From Candidatus Avelusimicrobium faecicola (GTDB lineage Bacteria; Elusimicrobiota; Elusimicrobia; Elusimicrobiales; Elusimicrobiaceae), in contig UQFW01000037.1 in NCBI GenBank assembly GCA_900540405.1, positions 1 through 14,505 of the forward strand: DNA of 14,505 nucleotides, in the 5' to 3' direction. A program made the position numbers and the translations under genes. Shown piece after piece: positions 12,111 through 14,505 of this stretch (position 1 is the first letter of the stretch; every line of letters starts with the position of its first letter). The notes under the pieces are model-generated. The model was not told where the DNA came from. It made no database searches and saw only the letters and a program-made list of their open reading frames with translations.

Positions 12111-14222
12111 CTATTTCAGCAAGACTTTGCGGGATAAGCGCACTTTGCCGTTATTGTCAATTTCCACGCATTTTACTTCTACAATGTCGCCCAAGTGGAG
12201 GACATCTTCTACTTTGTTAATGCGTTTTTTGTCAATTTCGGAAATGTGCAACAATCCGTCCTTGCCGGGCAAAATTTCCACAAACGCGCCGAAAGGCTGA
12301 ATGGAAACTACTTTACCCTTATAGATTTTGTTGAGTTCCGGCTCCGCCGTAATGGCATCCACTTCCGCTTTCGCTTGGTCTAAGCGGTCGCTGTTAGCGG
12401 CGGCAATGGTGACGGTACCGTCCTCGGCAATATCAATTTTGGCTTGGGTGGCATCCGTAATGCGTTTAATGTTTTTGCCGCCGGGGCCAATGAGCGCGCC
12501 GATTTTATCCACAGGAATATGCATTTTGAAGATAATAGGCGCAAAGCGGGAGATGTTTTCTCTGGGGGCCGCGATGGTTTTTTCCATGTGGTCCATAATG
12601 AACATACGGCCGCGGGTGGCTTGGGCAATCGCTTGGCCCAAAACATCCAACGGAATACCGGTTTTCAGTTTAACGTCCATTTGGAACGCGGTAATACCCT
12701 TGCGGGAACCCGTCAGTTTGAAGTCCATATCGCCCAGGTGGTCTTCCAAGCCCATAATATCGGAAAGCACTACAAATTTATCCCCTTCCGAAATAGCACC
12801 CATGGCAATACCGGAGCAGGCCGATTTCATCGGTACGCCGGCATCAAACAACGCCAAGGAGCCGCCGCAAACGCTGGCCATGGAAGAAGAACCGTTGGAT
12901 TCGGTAATGTCGGACACTACGCGAATCGTGTACGGGAAGTCTTCTTCGCTCGGGAGCAAGGGCAGTAAAGCGCGGCGGGCTAATTCACCGTGGCCGATTT
13001 CGCGGCGGCCCGGGGAGCGGTCCGGCTTACATTCACCCGTAGCAAAACCCGGGAAGTTGTAATGCAGCATAAAGCGTTCATAGGTGGTGTCGTCCAACCC
13101 TTCCACCATTTGTTGGTCGTCCGGCGTGCCCAACGTGGCAGACGCCAAAGATTGCGTTTGCCCGCGGGTAAACAACGCGGAACCGTGCGCACGCGGCAAG
13201 AAGCCCACCATTGAGCTTAACGGGCGGATTTCGTCCGGCTTGCGGCCGTCCACACGCACGCCTTCGTGCAAGACCATCGCGCGGGATTCTTCATACATAA
13301 TGTTTTCCAACGCAATACCCGCATACATGGCGGCATTATCGCCGTAAGTGGGGGTTAATTCTTCGGTAAAGGACGCTTTTAATTGGGCCACCTGCGTATC
13401 GCGCGTTTGCTTATCGGAAAACGCATGCAGGATTTGTTTGGCCGTTTCGCGGAATTTGCCGTTGGCCAGTTCCGCCACTTCTTGCGGGAGCTTTTCAACG
13501 ACGTATTCAAATTTGGGTTTACCGGCCAATTCGCGCAGTTTTAACTGCACAGCGCACATTTTGTCAATTTCCGGCTTAGCGGCTTGCATAGCCTGGATGA
13601 TGGCGCTTTCTTCCACTTCTTTCGCGCCACCTTCCACCATTAATAAACCTTGCGCGGAACCGGCAATAACCAGGTCCATATCGCAAGATTCTTCTTGTTC
13701 TTTGGTGGGGTTGATGACAAACTGGCCGTTAATGCGGCCTACGCGCACGGCGGCAACCGGTTCGTTAAACGGAATGGAGGAAATAACCAAAGCGGCGGAA
13801 GACGCGAGTACGGACAAAACATCCGCGTCGTGTTTATCGTCGCTGGAAATAACCATGGCCGTCACGTTGGTTTCGCAAGCGAAGCCTTCCGGGAAAATCG
13901 GGCGCAGGGTGCGGTCAATAATGCGGGAAGAAAGGGTTTCTTTCTTGCTGGCGCGGCCTTCGCGCTTAAAAAACCCGCCCGGGATTTTACCGGCCGCGTA
14001 GGTTCTTTCCTTATAGTTTACCGTCAGGGGCATAAAGTCGGAAATACCGGGCTTTTGCTCCTTGGTGCAAACCGCGGTGGCCAGCACCATGGTTTCACCC
14101 AAGGTGGCCACGACGGCACCGTCGGACTGTTTGGCTACCAAACCCGTTTGCAGGGTAATTTTTTGGCCGCCAATTTCCACATCCACGGTTTGAATATCAA
14201 ACTTATGGTTGAAATTTTGCAT
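12111..14222 (-). CDS. pnp: Polyribonucleotide nucleotidyltransferase (PNPase)
   Basis: PNPase degrades RNA 3' to 5' with phosphate and can add tails in the reverse reaction. At 703 residues it is close to the 711 of E. coli. The order is complete: first RNase PH-like domain (about 10-145), helical domain (about 150-235), second RNase PH-like domain (about 315-540), KH domain (about 565-620, GxxG loop as GPGG at 579-582) and S1 domain (about 632-701, GKVVSIQPFGAFVEI). Asp494 and Asp500 in EDHLGDMD match the catalytic Asp486 and Asp492 of E. coli by motif and spacing. The gene starts 6 nt after rpsO, with GAGGA about 11 nt before the ATG, inside the end of rpsO. PNPase often controls its own mRNA between rpsO and pnp, but the gap here is too short to hold the usual hairpin. 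Confidence 0.97.
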   Translation of the reverse strand: MQNFNHKFDIQTVDVEIGGQKITLQTGLVAKQSDGAVVATLGETMVLATAVCTKEQKPGISDFMPLTVNYKERTYAAGKIPGGFFKREGRASKKETLSSRIIDRTLRPIFPEGFACETNVTAMVISSDDKHDADVLSVLASSAALVISSIPFNEPVAAVRVGRINGQFVINPTKEQEESCDMDLVIAGSAQGLLMVEGGAKEVEESAIIQAMQAAKPEIDKMCAVQLKLRELAGKPKFEYVVEKLPQEVAELANGKFRETAKQILHAFSDKQTRDTQVAQLKASFTEELTPTYGDNAAMYAGIALENIMYEESRAMVLHEGVRVDGRKPDEIRPLSSMVGFLPRAHGSALFTRGQTQSLASATLGTPDDQQMVEGLDDTTYERFMLHYNFPGFATGECKPDRSPGRREIGHGELARRALLPLLPSEEDFPYTIRVVSDITESNGSSSMASVCGGSLALFDAGVPMKSACSGIAMGAISEGDKFVVLSDIMGLEDHLGDMDFKLTGSRKGITAFQMDVKLKTGIPLDVLGQAIAQATRGRMFIMDHMEKTIAAPRENISRFAPIIFKMHIPVDKIGALIGPGGKNIKRITDATQAKIDIAEDGTVTIAAANSDRLDQAKAEVDAITAEPELNKIYKGKVVSIQPFGAFVEILPGKDGLLHISEIDKKRINKVEDVLHLGDIVEVKCVEIDNNGKVRLSRKVLLK

Positions 14223-14228
14223 GAGAGA

Positions 14229-14498
14229 TTATTTCCTCAATTTAAGTTCTTTGGTCACTTGAGTATATTTTTCAAAGTCAGATTTCTTCAAATAAGCGAG
14301 CAAGCGTTTGCGTTGGCCCACCAATTTGTTTAAGCCTCTTTCGCCCGCAAAGTCTTTCGGGTTGGCTTTCAAGTGGTTAGAAATATATTGGATGCGTTCC
14401 GTAATAAGCGCAATTTGTACGGCGGCAGAGCCGGTATCGTTGGCGCTGGTTTGGAATTTGCTGATGATGTCTTTTCTGTCTTGCATGGAAAGTACCAT
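14229..14498 (-). CDS. rpsO: 30S ribosomal protein S15
   Basis: At 89 residues it has exactly the usual length of S15, a primary 16S rRNA-binding protein of the platform of the small subunit. The sequence fits throughout: KDIISKFQTSANDTGSAAVQIALITERI, then the conserved LKANPKDFAGERGLNKLVGQRKRLLAYLKKSD segment, where E. coli has the HHSRRGL-type loop. The ATG at 14498 gives a normal N-terminus. The ribosome site and any autoregulatory leader fall beyond the right edge of the window. It is directly followed by pnp, its standard partner, and has no terminator in between. Confidence 0.97.
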   Translation of the reverse strand: MVLSMQDRKDIISKFQTSANDTGSAAVQIALITERIQYISNHLKANPKDFAGERGLNKLVGQRKRLLAYLKKSDFEKYTQVTKELKLRK

Positions 14499-14505
14499 TT
14501 TTTTG

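Noticed and set aside
12328..13062. Long plus-strand open frame (244 codons) opposite pnp
   Set aside because: It is antisense to a highly conserved part of PNPase and has no ribosome site or recognisable protein features; it reflects codon bias of the real gene.

Overview
The window looks like a chromosomal segment of a diderm (Gram-negative type) bacterium of moderate GC content. All 14 protein genes and the tRNA lie on the minus strand, so transcription runs from the right end to the left. A LolA-like chaperone, an ExbB/ExbD/TonB set, a lipoprotein-type protease and signal-peptide proteins show that there is an outer membrane. The protein style (Lys/Ala/Pro-rich exported proteins and the overall gene order) reminds me of gut Elusimicrobiota, but that assignment is an inference and no marker here proves it.

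Layout in transcription order. (1) rpsO-pnp (14498 to 12111), the classic S15/PNPase pair, ends at a strong bidirectional hairpin (12065-12087). A 270-bp GC-rich gap without a gene follows. (2) A single gene for a 513-residue exported, Cys- and Lys/Ala-rich protein of unknown function (11837 to 10296) has its own near-consensus promoter and its own terminator (10248-10271). (3) A lipoprotein-type trypsin-like protease (10168 to 8795) has a promoter placed so that its mRNA should be leaderless. (4) accB and a small winged-helix protein (8708 to 7945) end at a terminator (7904-7931). (5) A long envelope/division operon follows: ftsK, lolA-like, pgsA, pgpA, exbB, exbD, tonB-like, a 3-TM protein and an SDR (7825 to 424). 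Almost every junction overlaps or is separated by only a few bases. (6) tRNA-Ser(GCU) (338-248) lies 85 bp after the operon, followed by an elongated terminator hairpin (207-246). (7) From 206 to 42 there is a structured, non-coding, tRNA-like element that starts GGGAGAG and ends CTCTCCGCCA on the minus strand. It repeats 18 bp of the 3' end of the neighbouring tRNA-Ser gene.

The large operon joins chromosome segregation at the septum (FtsK), lipoprotein traffic (LolA), phosphatidylglycerol synthesis (PgsA then PgpA, two consecutive steps) and a proton-motive-force motor for the outer membrane (ExbB/ExbD/TonB or TolQ/R/A). It therefore reads as an envelope growth and division unit.

The most interesting non-genic signals are the tRNA-like structured element next to tRNA-Ser, two promoters whose -10 boxes sit 6-7 nt before the start codon (ftsK and the protease), a recurring TA(A/T)AATATAC promoter core, and a perfect 14-bp palindrome upstream of the ftsK promoter. 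I see no CRISPR array, IS element or obvious phage gene.
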